NCBI RefSeq assembly: GCF_028368855.1
Contig: NZ_JAQNCY010000007.1
Span: 124,001-188,000, forward strand
Length of the DNA: 64,000 nucleotides
DNA from: Leisingera sp. SS27
GTDB taxonomy: Bacteria > Pseudomonadota > Alphaproteobacteria > Rhodobacterales > Rhodobacteraceae
Direction of reading: 5' to 3'
The notes under the pieces were generated by a model. It made no database searches. It was not told where the DNA came from and was given only the letters and a program-made list of their open reading frames with translations. Both the position numbers and the translations under genes were made by a program. Of the stretch, positions 53,682 through 61,559 are shown one piece after another. Within the stretch, counting starts at the first letter, position 1. Each line of letters starts with the position of its first letter.

Positions 53682-54614
53682 ATGACCCTTCGTTTGCCCG
53701 CAGCCGCGGCTGCCCTTCTGCTCATGGCCCCCTTTGCTGCGGCTCAGGAAAGCACCGCCGCTCCGGTTCCTGCCATCACCGCGAACACACCCGCAGCCGC
53801 CGAAACAGCACCAGCGCCGACGGCTCCTCTTGCGCCGGCCCCTGTGCCTCCGGCCCCGGTCCTTCCATCAGACGCAGACAGCGCGGTAGCGGACCCTGCA
53901 GCCGCTCCAGCCCCGCAGCCCGCGGCTGAACCGCCTGCCGCCCCGCCCGAACTGGCGCAGATGGCCAATGACACCTCCGCCAAGGCGCTGAAGTTCCTGC
54001 GCGACGGCGGACCCTCAATCTGGGCGATTGCGGCCCTGTCCGTGATCACTCTGGCGCTGATCCTGTGGAAGATCTGGCGGCTGGCCCTCATCGGCGCCTG
54101 GTCCCGCGGCAAGGCCGCCGATGCCGTCGCCGCCTATGAACGCGGTGACTGCGCCGCTGCGCTGGCCATCGTGCAAAACCGCATCGGCGTGCGCTCCAAA
54201 GTCGTCACAGCCGCCCTCACCGCCACCGCCAGCCTGCCGGAGGACCGCGCCCGCGAGGAGACCGCACGGGTCGCCAAACTGCATCTGGCCAGTGCCGCCA
54301 CCGGCCTCGGCGCACTGGAGCTGATTGCCACCATCGCCCCCCTTTTGGGCCTCCTCGGCACCGTTCTCGGCATGATCGCCGCCTTCCAGGCGCTGCAGGC
54401 CGCGGGATCCAAGGCCGACCCCGCCCTGCTGGCCGGCGGCATCTGGGAGGCGCTGCTGACCACCGCCGCCGGCATGGCCGTTGCGATCCCCGCCTCCGCT
54501 GCCCTCACCTGGTTCGAAGCAGTAATCTCCCGCATCCGCCGCGACCTGGAGGACAGCGCCACCCGCATCTTCGTCGCCCGCCAGCCCGATCAGCTGGCGC
54601 TGGCCGCCGAGTAG
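53682..54614 (+). CDS. exbB: ExbB biopolymer transport protein
   Basis: A 310-aa protein with a signal peptide and an Ala/Pro-rich periplasmic stretch of about 90 residues before the three membrane helices, as in long ExbB proteins of alphaproteobacteria. The core motif is present: LIATIAPLLGLLGTVLGMIAAF and GGIWEALLTTAAGMAVAIP (quoted around the second and third helices). It powers TonB with two ExbD proteins encoded just downstream. ATG 53682 fits the signal peptide. Confidence 0.9.
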   Translation: MTLRLPAAAAALLLMAPFAAAQESTAAPVPAITANTPAAAETAPAPTAPLAPAPVPPAPVLPSDADSAVADPAAAPAPQPAAEPPAAPPELAQMANDTSAKALKFLRDGGPSIWAIAALSVITLALILWKIWRLALIGAWSRGKAADAVAAYERGDCAAALAIVQNRIGVRSKVVTAALTATASLPEDRAREETARVAKLHLASAATGLGALELIATIAPLLGLLGTVLGMIAAFQALQAAGSKADPALLAGGIWEALLTTAAGMAVAIPASAALTWFEAVISRIRRDLEDSATRIFVARQPDQLALAAE

Positions 54615-54618
54615 CCCC

Positions 54619-54996
54619 ATGCAGCTCGCCCCCGCCCCGCGCCCGCGGCGCAAACCCAGCCTGACGCCGATGATCGACGTGGTGTTCCTGCTCCTGGTGT
54701 TCTTCATGCTGGCCTCCCGCTTCGGCATGGACACGGTGCTGCAGCTGCCGCTGGCCGGACAGGGCGGCACTTACAGCGGCCCGCCGCGCCTCATTGGCGT
54801 CGGACCCGGCAACCTGGATGTGAACGGCGTGCCGGTGGCGGACAGCAATCTGGCCCAGGCATTGGCGCCGCTGATGAAAAGCCCAACCGACATGCTGATC
54901 CTGCGCGGCCGTGACGGCGCCAGCCTGCAGCGCATCACCGACATCACCGCGCTGCTGCAGCAGGCAGGCCTCAGCAACATCGTGCTGGTGGAGTGA
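54619..54996 (+). CDS. exbD: ExbD biopolymer transport protein (first)
   Basis: A 125-aa ExbD with the canonical helix motif LTPMIDVVFLLLVFFML, where the Asp is the proton-relay residue. A periplasmic domain follows. It starts 4 bp after exbB and precedes a second ExbD. Confidence 0.92.
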   Translation: MQLAPAPRPRRKPSLTPMIDVVFLLLVFFMLASRFGMDTVLQLPLAGQGGTYSGPPRLIGVGPGNLDVNGVPVADSNLAQALAPLMKSPTDMLILRGRDGASLQRITDITALLQQAGLSNIVLVE

Positions 54997-55006
54997 GGCA
55001 GCGCCC

Positions 55007-55390
55007 ATGGACCTGAGCGATCCCCCGAAACGTCCCCGCACCGAATCCATCGTGCCGATGATCAACGTGGTGTTCCTGCTGCTGATCTTTTTCCTGATGA
55101 CCTCGCGCCTGGCGCAGCCCGACCCGTTTGACGTGACCCCGCCCGATGCCGCCTCCGAGGCCGCGCCAGAGGCCCAGCCGGTGCTCTACATCGCCGCCGA
55201 CGGCCGGATGTTTTTCGACGGGGCCGAGGGAGACGCTGCACTCGCCCGCCTCGCCACTGCCAGCGCGGACAGCCCGCAAATCCAGCTGCGCGCCGACGCA
55301 CGGCTGGAGGCCAAGACCCTCGCCCGCATCCTGCGTCAGCTGGCGGAAGCCGGCCTCGCCCGCGCCGAACTGGTGGTGCGCCAGCCATGA
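55007..55390 (+). CDS. exbD: ExbD biopolymer transport protein (second)
   Basis: A 127-aa ExbD paralogue with the helix motif IVPMINVVFLLLIFFLM. As in the 3.7 kb cluster, the second copy has Asn where the first has Asp, so the pair may form an asymmetric ExbD dimer. It overlaps tonB by 4 bp (ATGA). Confidence 0.88.
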   Translation: MDLSDPPKRPRTESIVPMINVVFLLLIFFLMTSRLAQPDPFDVTPPDAASEAAPEAQPVLYIAADGRMFFDGAEGDAALARLATASADSPQIQLRADARLEAKTLARILRQLAEAGLARAELVVRQP

Positions 55391-56205
55391 AGCGCGCCAC
55401 TGAGTTCACCGTCTTTGCGGGCCTTGCGGGCCTTATCCACATTGCGCTCTTTGCCAGCGCGCCGGAAACGGGCGCGCACTCCAGCGGTGCAGGCGGCGAT
55501 GCGCTGGTCTCGCTGCAGCCCGCCAGCGCCGAGGTCGCCCGCATGACCGAGGCCTGGCAGAAACCGCCGGAAGTCCCGCAGATCGAAACCCCGAGCCCGG
55601 AAGCTCCGCCGCAGATCCAGCCCCCTGCCCTGCCGCAGATCGACTTGGCCCAGGCGCCGCGCGCCGCGCTGCTGGCCCCGCTTACCCAGCCCGCTGCGGC
55701 CCAGCCGGTGCAGGCCGACACCGCCCCGCCGCCGCCAAAACCGCGCAAACCAGCGCCAAAGCCGGAACCGCAGGCCAAGCCGCAACAAACCCCGCCGCCC
55801 AAGGCCAATTCCAACCGCAACGCAGCCGGCCAAGCGGGCCAGCGCGCCGCAGGTGCGGGCGGCGGCACTGAGGCGGGCCAAACCGGCGGCGCCCGGACGG
55901 CCACCGCAAATCCCGGCCGCGAGGCCAAGCTGCGCACCGTCTGGGGCAACAAGATCCGCGCCCGCATCGAACGGCGCAAGCGCTACCCCTCTGGTGCCAA
56001 AGGCCGGGCCCAGGTGGTACTTCGCCTGACGGTTGCCCGCGACGGCCGGCTGCTGGACCACCGCATCGCCAAATCCTCAGGAATTGCCGCGTTTGATCAG
56101 GCGGCGCTGGACGCCGTCGCCCGCGCCGGAAAATTCCCGCCAGCCCCGAAAAAGCTGCAGGCCAGCCAAATCCGCCTCAGCCTGCCCATCAGCTTCACCC
56201 GGTAG
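55387..56205 (+). CDS. tonB: TonB energy transducer
   Basis: A 272-aa TonB. It has an N-terminal anchor (TVFAGLAGLIHIALFAS, with the helix His), a long Pro-rich spacer (PPPPKPRKPAPKPEPQ), and a standard TonB C-terminal domain (RKRYPSGAKGRAQVVLRLTV, then HRIAKSSGIAAFDQAAL). It carries energy to the receptor at 41.9 kb and other TonB-dependent proteins. Its stop is 5 bp from that of the convergent OsmC gene. Confidence 0.93.
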   Translation: MKRATEFTVFAGLAGLIHIALFASAPETGAHSSGAGGDALVSLQPASAEVARMTEAWQKPPEVPQIETPSPEAPPQIQPPALPQIDLAQAPRAALLAPLTQPAAAQPVQADTAPPPPKPRKPAPKPEPQAKPQQTPPPKANSNRNAAGQAGQRAAGAGGGTEAGQTGGARTATANPGREAKLRTVWGNKIRARIERRKRYPSGAKGRAQVVLRLTVARDGRLLDHRIAKSSGIAAFDQAALDAVARAGKFPPAPKKLQASQIRLSLPISFTR

Positions 56206-56210
56206 CGCTG

Positions 56211-56615
56211 TCAGCCCTCTTCCAGCCTCACCGTCACCACGCTGTTCATCGAGTTGCTGACGGTGCAGGCGGACTTGGCCTGCATCACGATCTGCCCGGC
56301 CAGCGCCGCATCATCCGAAAGCCTGCCAATCACGGTCACCTCTGCCGTTTCCAGGTGCCCCGGCAGTTCCGGCGCACCAACTCCGGCTACCTGCACCTGA
56401 AACGGCGGCAGCTGCAGCTTGTGCCGGCCGGCCGTCCATTCCAGCGACCGCACAATACAGGCGCCAAGCGCGGCCAGCATCGTCTCCACCGGTGAGCCTG
56501 CAGGCGGGTACGGGCTGCTGTCCGCCCCTTCGCCGCTGGCATAGCGCAGCTCTGCGCCGCCATCAAAGATCACGAACACCGGGCCATAGCGCTTGGGTTT
56601 GACTTTCAGGACCAC
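56211..56615 (-). CDS. OsmC-like protein
   Basis: A 134-aa OsmC/Ohr-fold protein. It has the typical layout PPAGSPVETMLAALGACIVRS with one Cys, and a second Cys in MQAKSACTVSNSM at the usual spacing, so the peroxidase Cys pair is present. GTG 56615 is chosen because AGGGAGG stands 5 bases upstream. The substrate, usually an organic or sulfur peroxide, cannot be told. It is not evidently part of the siderophore system. Confidence 0.82.
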   Translation of the reverse strand: MVLKVKPKRYGPVFVIFDGGAELRYASGEGADSSPYPPAGSPVETMLAALGACIVRSLEWTAGRHKLQLPPFQVQVAGVGAPELPGHLETAEVTVIGRLSDDAALAGQIVMQAKSACTVSNSMNSVVTVRLEEG

Positions 56616-56671
56616 GCTTGCCTCCCTTTCCCTTCTGCACGCCACACCCGATCACCCCCGGAAAACAGGCT

Positions 56672-57955
56672 CTAAACAGGCAGATCCTCAAACGCGCCCG
56701 GAACCAGCTCTTCCCAGAAGGCCGCCATTTCCGCCGCCAGCAGCGCCGCCGCCCAGCCGCGGTTGCGGAATTCCTCGCGGTCGATTTCATCCTCCAGACG
56801 GCTCAGGAACAGACGTTTGTCCGCATCCCGCTGGGTGGGCGAACGCCCCGCCGCCAGCTCCCGGATCCGCTCCAGCTTCTGCGCACGCCGGGACCGCTCC
56901 CGCGCCTTGGCCGCATCCTCTGCCGCTGCAACCCGCGCCGCCTCGGCCTCTGCCGCCTTGCGCGCCTGCGCTGCCGCCAGCACCTCCGGCGACACGTCCT
57001 TGGCGGCTTCCGAAGGTCCGGACTTGTAATCATCGCGCAGGGCCGCGCTCAGATAGCGCACCGGACTGTCCACAGCCTTCTGCCCCTTCAGATAGCCGAC
57101 CTTCTCGGCGACATAGTCCTCGCCGTGCTCGGCTATCCACTGCCGCGCCAGCCGGTCGCTCACACCCAGTTCCATCAGCTGCGTATAGACCGCCCCCTGC
57201 CGCACCCCCGCGCCATCGTCGATATCCAGCATCGCCAGCTGCGGGTTCTCCTTGATGCGGAACCGCACCTCCGCCACCTGCCGCCCCATCTTCTTGAACT
57301 CCGGCGTCAGCAGGATGTTGGAGGTCTTGTTCACCTCCGCCACCGCCGGTTTGATGATCTTGGCATTGAGATGCTTGAAGCTCTCGTAATAGGCGCTGCC
57401 ATCCACCCCCATCAGGCGGCGGAACAGCGCAATGTCCCACCAGCCGGTCGAGCCGGTGCGCACAAAGCGATAGCAGTTTTCATACAGCGCCAGCGCATGG
57501 CCGCTGGTGAACCGCCGCTGGATGTTCAGATTGATCAGGGCAAAGACCTTGGGGTCGTGCAGCTTCTCCGCCAGCGCGGGGCTATAGGCATACTCGCAGA
57601 CCCCGCCGGACAGCTTGGCATAAGAGAGCAGCGAGCTGACGCCCCATTCCTGCCGCCCCTGCTCATCCAGCATGTCCCATTCGGCCACCGTCTCCGCCAG
57701 CGAGCGCAGCGACTGCTTCAGCGTTTCCATGTCGTTGGAGTTGTAGCCCACCATCAGGCACAGCGTCTGCGCGTCGATCTGGTGCTTGGGCTTGGTCACC
57801 AGCGCGTCATAGGCATTGAGCAGCAGCACATTCGACAGCTTGCGCTGCAAGAGCGTCAGCTTGCCTGAGACATGAATCGCCGCCACATTCTTCTTCACTG
57901 AGCCCCGGCGCAGGGGACCTGTCAGCTTGCTGTGCGGGATATGTTCTGCGTCCAT
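56672..57955 (-). CDS. Plasmid replication initiator (Rep_3-like)
   Basis: A 427-aa initiator with two winged-helix domains of Rep_3 type (KLTLLQRKLSNVLLLNAYDAL; YSPALAEKLHDPKVFALINL; RFTSGHALALYENCYRF; FRRLMGVDGSAYYESFKHLN). An Ala/Glu/Arg-rich C-terminal coiled region follows. It binds origin repeats and recruits helicase. It is divergent from parA across the iteron region, the usual plasmid layout. The exact roseobacter replicase class is not assigned. Confidence 0.85.
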   Translation of the reverse strand: MDAEHIPHSKLTGPLRRGSVKKNVAAIHVSGKLTLLQRKLSNVLLLNAYDALVTKPKHQIDAQTLCLMVGYNSNDMETLKQSLRSLAETVAEWDMLDEQGRQEWGVSSLLSYAKLSGGVCEYAYSPALAEKLHDPKVFALINLNIQRRFTSGHALALYENCYRFVRTGSTGWWDIALFRRLMGVDGSAYYESFKHLNAKIIKPAVAEVNKTSNILLTPEFKKMGRQVAEVRFRIKENPQLAMLDIDDGAGVRQGAVYTQLMELGVSDRLARQWIAEHGEDYVAEKVGYLKGQKAVDSPVRYLSAALRDDYKSGPSEAAKDVSPEVLAAAQARKAAEAEAARVAAAEDAAKARERSRRAQKLERIRELAAGRSPTQRDADKRLFLSRLEDEIDREEFRNRGWAAALLAAEMAAFWEELVPGAFEDLPV

Positions 57956-58396
57956 CGCCCTGCCCTATTGCCCCGCTTTGGCCTTTGCGACTCTGCGGGA
58001 TCTGCTCTCGGGAATATTATGACGGAAAAGGCACCCGCGCTCAATCCTGCTTTGGGCACCCTTTTACGGGATCAGACCATCCTGCAAACGGGTACCTTTA
58101 CAGGCGGCCTCCGGAATTTCGCGCCAAACGGCTGCTCAAACCCCGTGTTCAAGGCTATTCTGGCCCCCGAAACGGCCCGTTTTGGCTGTCTCGAGTCGCG
58201 GGTCCCCGTCCTCCTGCGAATCGGGACCCTTGTTCCCGCAGACGGGTACCAATGCCCCTGAAAACGGGTACCCTTGGTACTGGAAACAGGTCCCAAAACC
58301 TATCTAACTATCTGATAAACATCAACTTACTGACCCTAAAGATTCTAAACTGAATCAAAGATTCACAACATTTCAACTTGTTTGTGCCATAGTCAT
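57956..58396. other. Probable plasmid replication origin with iterons
   Basis: The gap between rep and parA carries three copies of ACGGGTACC (58088-58096, 58242-58250, 58264-58272) and degenerate relatives (near 58065, 58220 and 58287). These resemble iterons bound by a Rep_3 initiator. They are followed by an AT-rich stretch of about 100 bp (58297-58396), a candidate unwinding region. No gene is supported here. Confidence 0.65.
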
Positions 58397-58546
58397 TATT
58401 GGGGAAAAGAGTCATATATTCCGCGGGATACGGACGGCAGCGGAAAACAGATGCGCTGCCAGATAATGATTCACCTTCTGCCCAGGATGTGCGACAAAAA
58501 CCGGGATAACACGCCGAACAGGCGATATACCCGAGGCATAAGGCAC

Positions 58547-59971
58547 ATGGCAAAGAAACCTGATACCCCCCTGCCCCCCTATTTCAACCTGGATCCGGAG
58601 GCAGCAGCGGCCAAGCTTGGCGAACTGGTGGATACCGCCAGATTTGCCAAGGCCGCCGCCTTTGCGGGCCGCGGACGCGACGATCTGGCCAAGCGCGGCT
58701 ACGCCCCCGACGGCCGCAAGCGGCTGCGCAAATTCTCCACCTGGGAGATTACCCGTTACCTGATCCCAGTGGCCCCCGCTCACCTGCGCCGGGTCCTGAA
58801 CAAGAACCCCGACCTGCCCCAGGGCGAAGGCGCCAGCGGCTCCAAATGGTTCACGCTGGAGGAGGTGCTGAAACTGCGCGACCACTTCGCATCCGAAGGC
58901 ATCAGCACCAAGGAATACCGCCCCTACCGCCCCGAAGGGCTGCCCGCCAAGGTCGTCGCGGTCGCCAACTTCAAGGGCGGCGTCGGCAAGACCTCCACTG
59001 CCGCCCATCTGGCGATGTCCGCCGCACTCGACGGCTACAAGGTGCTGGTGGTCGACCTCGACAGCCAGGGCTCTATGACCTCGATCCTCGGCGGCCAGGT
59101 GGCCGATGAATGGCAGACCGTCTTCCCCCTCCTCGCCCGCGACTATGCCGAGGCGGTGGAGGCTGAAAACAAGGTCCGCGCAGCCTCTGGATTAGACTCT
59201 ATTCCGCTGGATGAGACTCTGACCGAGGCCAAGGAGGTTTCGCTGCGAAACGTGGTCCAGAAAACCCACTGGCCCAACATCGACCTCATCGGCGCCCAGC
59301 TGAACCTCTACTGGGCCGAATTCCAGATCCCGGTCTGGCGCATGGGGCTGCGCAATTGGGCGCTGTGGGATGCGCTGACCAACGCGCTGGAGGCCGGCGG
59401 CGCGCTTGATGAATATGACATCGTGCTGCTGGATACCCCCCCTGCCCTCGGCTACCTCACCATCAACGCGCTGGCCGCCGCCGACATCCTGATGGTGCCG
59501 CTGGGCGCGTCCTTTCTGGAGTTCGACTCGACAGGCCGCTTCTTCGACATGCTCTATTCCACCTTTGCCTCTATCGAGGACGGCGAGAACGCCGGCCGCC
59601 GCCGCGCAGGGCTGCCGGAGATGAAGTTCGAATGGGACGTGGTGCGTGCCCTGATCACCCGCTTTGACGCCAGCCAGCAAAGCGACCTGGCCAATGTGAT
59701 CCAGGCCTATTTCGGCGACATGATGAACGCCTACCGCCAGGACTATACCGCCCTCGTCGGTCAGGCCGGCGAAAGCGTGTCCGGCATCTACGAGGCGGAC
59801 TACCGCAACTTCAACCGCGAGACCTATGTGCGCGGCCGCGAGGTGTTCGACCGCACCTATGCGGAATTCAAGGAGCTTCTGATCGGCAGCTGGTGGCGCG
59901 ATCAGCAGATGGAGCAGGCAGAACAGACCCCAAAAGAGGACAGAGCAGATGGCACGCCGCAGACAGCTTGA
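58547..59971 (+). CDS. parA: Plasmid partition ATPase ParA
   Basis: A 474-aa ParA of the long (type Ia) class. It has an N-terminal helix-turn-helix region (about residues 50-110), then the deviant Walker A VANFKGGVGKTSTAAHLA, VVDLDSQGSMTS, and DIVLLDTPPALGYLTINAL. It segregates the replicon with ParB and may repress its own operon through the N-terminal domain. ATG 58547 is preceded by AAGG. The frame is open upstream but without conserved sequence. It overlaps parB by 23 bp and contains one parS-like palindrome. Confidence 0.93.
   Translation: MAKKPDTPLPPYFNLDPEAAAAKLGELVDTARFAKAAAFAGRGRDDLAKRGYAPDGRKRLRKFSTWEITRYLIPVAPAHLRRVLNKNPDLPQGEGASGSKWFTLEEVLKLRDHFASEGISTKEYRPYRPEGLPAKVVAVANFKGGVGKTSTAAHLAMSAALDGYKVLVVDLDSQGSMTSILGGQVADEWQTVFPLLARDYAEAVEAENKVRAASGLDSIPLDETLTEAKEVSLRNVVQKTHWPNIDLIGAQLNLYWAEFQIPVWRMGLRNWALWDALTNALEAGGALDEYDIVLLDTPPALGYLTINALAAADILMVPLGASFLEFDSTGRFFDMLYSTFASIEDGENAGRRRAGLPEMKFEWDVVRALITRFDASQQSDLANVIQAYFGDMMNAYRQDYTALVGQAGESVSGIYEADYRNFNRETYVRGREVFDRTYAEFKELLIGSWWRDQQMEQAEQTPKEDRADGTPQTA
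59237..59251. other. parS-like palindrome inside parA
   Basis: GTTTCGC-T-GCGAAAC, identical in core to the four sites after parB. It is in frame within parA (around EVSLRN). Confidence 0.6.
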
Positions 59972-61043
59972 AACCCCCTCTCCCGAGGCGCTGAAGGAAA
60001 TCGAGGCCGGCATCGACCGCGACCTCGCCCGCGGGCCCGCGGGCCTGCGCCCGCCGATTGCCGATGTGGTGGCCGACGCCGCCCGCCACGCCAGCCCCCT
60101 GCCCCAGGCCGACCGCGAGGCGGCCGCGCGGGACAAGGCTGACGCCGAACGGCTGCGCGCCGCGGAGGGCAAGGGCCTGGTGGCGGTGGAGCTGCCGCTG
60201 GAGGACATCACCGCCGACGCCCTCAACCGCGACCGCATCGTGCTGGATGAGGACGAGATGCAGGAGCTGATGGCCTCGATCTCCGCCAACGGGCTGCGCC
60301 TGCCGATCGAGGTCTTCGAGCCGCTGAACCCCGAGGATGCGGGCAAATACGCGCTGGTCTCCGGCTACCGCCGCCTGTCCGCCATCCGCCGTCTCAATGC
60401 CATGAGCGGCGGCGAACGGTTCCAGACCATCCCCGCCTTCATCCGCGAGCCCGGCAGCATCGCCAATGCGCTGGTGTCGATGATCGAGGAAAACGAGATC
60501 CGCTCCGGCCTCAGCCAGTATGAGCGCGGCCGCGCGGCGGCCTCGGCGGTGCATGACGGCATCTTTCAGAATGTCGACGACGCGGTGGCGGTGCTGTTCC
60601 AGCACGCCTCCAAGGCCAAGCGCTCCAAGATCCGCTCCTTTGCGCTGATCCACGAGGAGCTGGGCGACATGCTGGCCTATGCCACCGGCCTCAATGAGCG
60701 CCAGTGCCTGCGGCTGGCCGCCGCGCTGCGCACCGGCACCGCTGAGGTGATGCGCGCCGCGCTGGAGGCCGCAGGCGCGCGCTCCGCGGCAGAGGAATGG
60801 GACGCGCTGCTGCAGTTCATTGAACAGGCCGAAGGCGCCCCTCAGGACCCGGCCCGCGGCGGCCGCCCCAAAACCGCGCAGAAGGTTGAGCGCAGCCGCC
60901 GCACCCGGCTGGCCAACGGCATCTCCATCGAACGCGAAAGCGGGCCCAACGGCTATGCGATCCGCTTTCACGGCAGCAATGTCACCTCCGATCTGGTCGA
61001 CGCGGTGATGGAAAATGTCCGCCACCTGCTGGAACAGGGCTGA
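59949..61043 (+). CDS. parB: Plasmid partition protein ParB
   Basis: A 364-aa ParB with the N-terminal ParB/Srx domain (VELPLEDI ... LRLPIEVFEPL; YALVSGYRRLSAI), an Arg-rich signature region (MIEENEIRSGLSQYERGRAA), a helix-turn-helix and a C-terminal dimer part. It binds centromere sites, very likely the GTTTCGCNGCGAAAC palindromes just downstream. It begins inside the end of parA. Confidence 0.93.
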   Translation: MARRRQLETPSPEALKEIEAGIDRDLARGPAGLRPPIADVVADAARHASPLPQADREAAARDKADAERLRAAEGKGLVAVELPLEDITADALNRDRIVLDEDEMQELMASISANGLRLPIEVFEPLNPEDAGKYALVSGYRRLSAIRRLNAMSGGERFQTIPAFIREPGSIANALVSMIEENEIRSGLSQYERGRAAASAVHDGIFQNVDDAVAVLFQHASKAKRSKIRSFALIHEELGDMLAYATGLNERQCLRLAAALRTGTAEVMRAALEAAGARSAAEEWDALLQFIEQAEGAPQDPARGGRPKTAQKVERSRRTRLANGISIERESGPNGYAIRFHGSNVTSDLVDAVMENVRHLLEQG

Positions 61044-61065
61044 GCGGGCAGGGGCCGCATCAGTG

Positions 61066-61080
61066 GTTTCGCAGCGAAAC
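61066..61080. repeat. parS-like site 1
   Basis: GTTTCGC-A-GCGAAAC, 23 bp after the parB stop. It overlaps the start of the terminator stem. Confidence 0.7.
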
Positions 61081-61104
61081 CCCGGCTGAAGGGCCGGGGT
61101 TTTT
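61078..61104 (+). terminator. Rho-independent terminator of parAB
   Basis: Stem AACCCCGGC (61078-61086) and GCCGGGGTT (61093-61101), followed by TTT. It lies 35 bp after the parB stop. Confidence 0.85.
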
Positions 61105-61134
61105 CATTGCCGCTGTGGCCTGAAGGGCAGGGAG

Positions 61135-61149
61135 GTTTCGCTGCGAAAC
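61135..61149. repeat. parS-like site 2
   Basis: GTTTCGC-T-GCGAAAC with matching flanks (AG before, CT after), giving a 19-bp palindrome. Confidence 0.7.
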
Positions 61150-61243
61150 CTCTGAACCGCCCAATCCTCCCTGCGGCGCCCTTTTCGCAGCGGCCCGCTC
61201 AGCAATGGCGTTCTTGCCTGCGGGCTGCATTGCCCCGTGAGAG

Positions 61244-61258
61244 GTTTCGCTGCGAAAC
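61244..61258. repeat. parS-like site 3
   Basis: GTTTCGC-T-GCGAAAC, flanked by GAG and CTC as in site 2. Confidence 0.7.
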
Positions 61259-61356
61259 CTCCAAACCGGACAGGCTTGGAAGACAGGGGGCAGAACCGCC
61301 GTCCATCCAGGTCAGCTGTAAACCAGAGCGCGACAGTGATGCCATGCGCGGCCCAG

Positions 61357-61371
61357 GTTTCGCTGCGAAAC
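61357..61371. repeat. parS-like site 4
   Basis: GTTTCGC-T-GCGAAAC with the AG/CT flanks. Confidence 0.7.
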
Positions 61372-61559
61372 CTCTGCAGCCTCAGACCGGCAGCGGGCAG
61401 TCACGCCCCTGCAGCAGGCGCGCGGCCCGCCGCCTTTGGCAGATTTTGTGGTTTTTTTGGCGCTTAATTTTCCGGCGGCTTGGGCATCACCGGAACAGGG
61501 CAGATGTCCGGCACCCGTGCTGGCCGCGCCCTTTCGGTGGCAACAGACGGAGCACGGAC

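Larger units (their letters stand above)
61044..61559. other. Non-coding centromere-like region after parB
   Basis: About 515 bp with four near-identical 15-bp palindromes, spaced about 70-115 bp apart, and one terminator. No gene is supported. It acts probably as the plasmid centromere (parS cluster). Confidence 0.65.
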
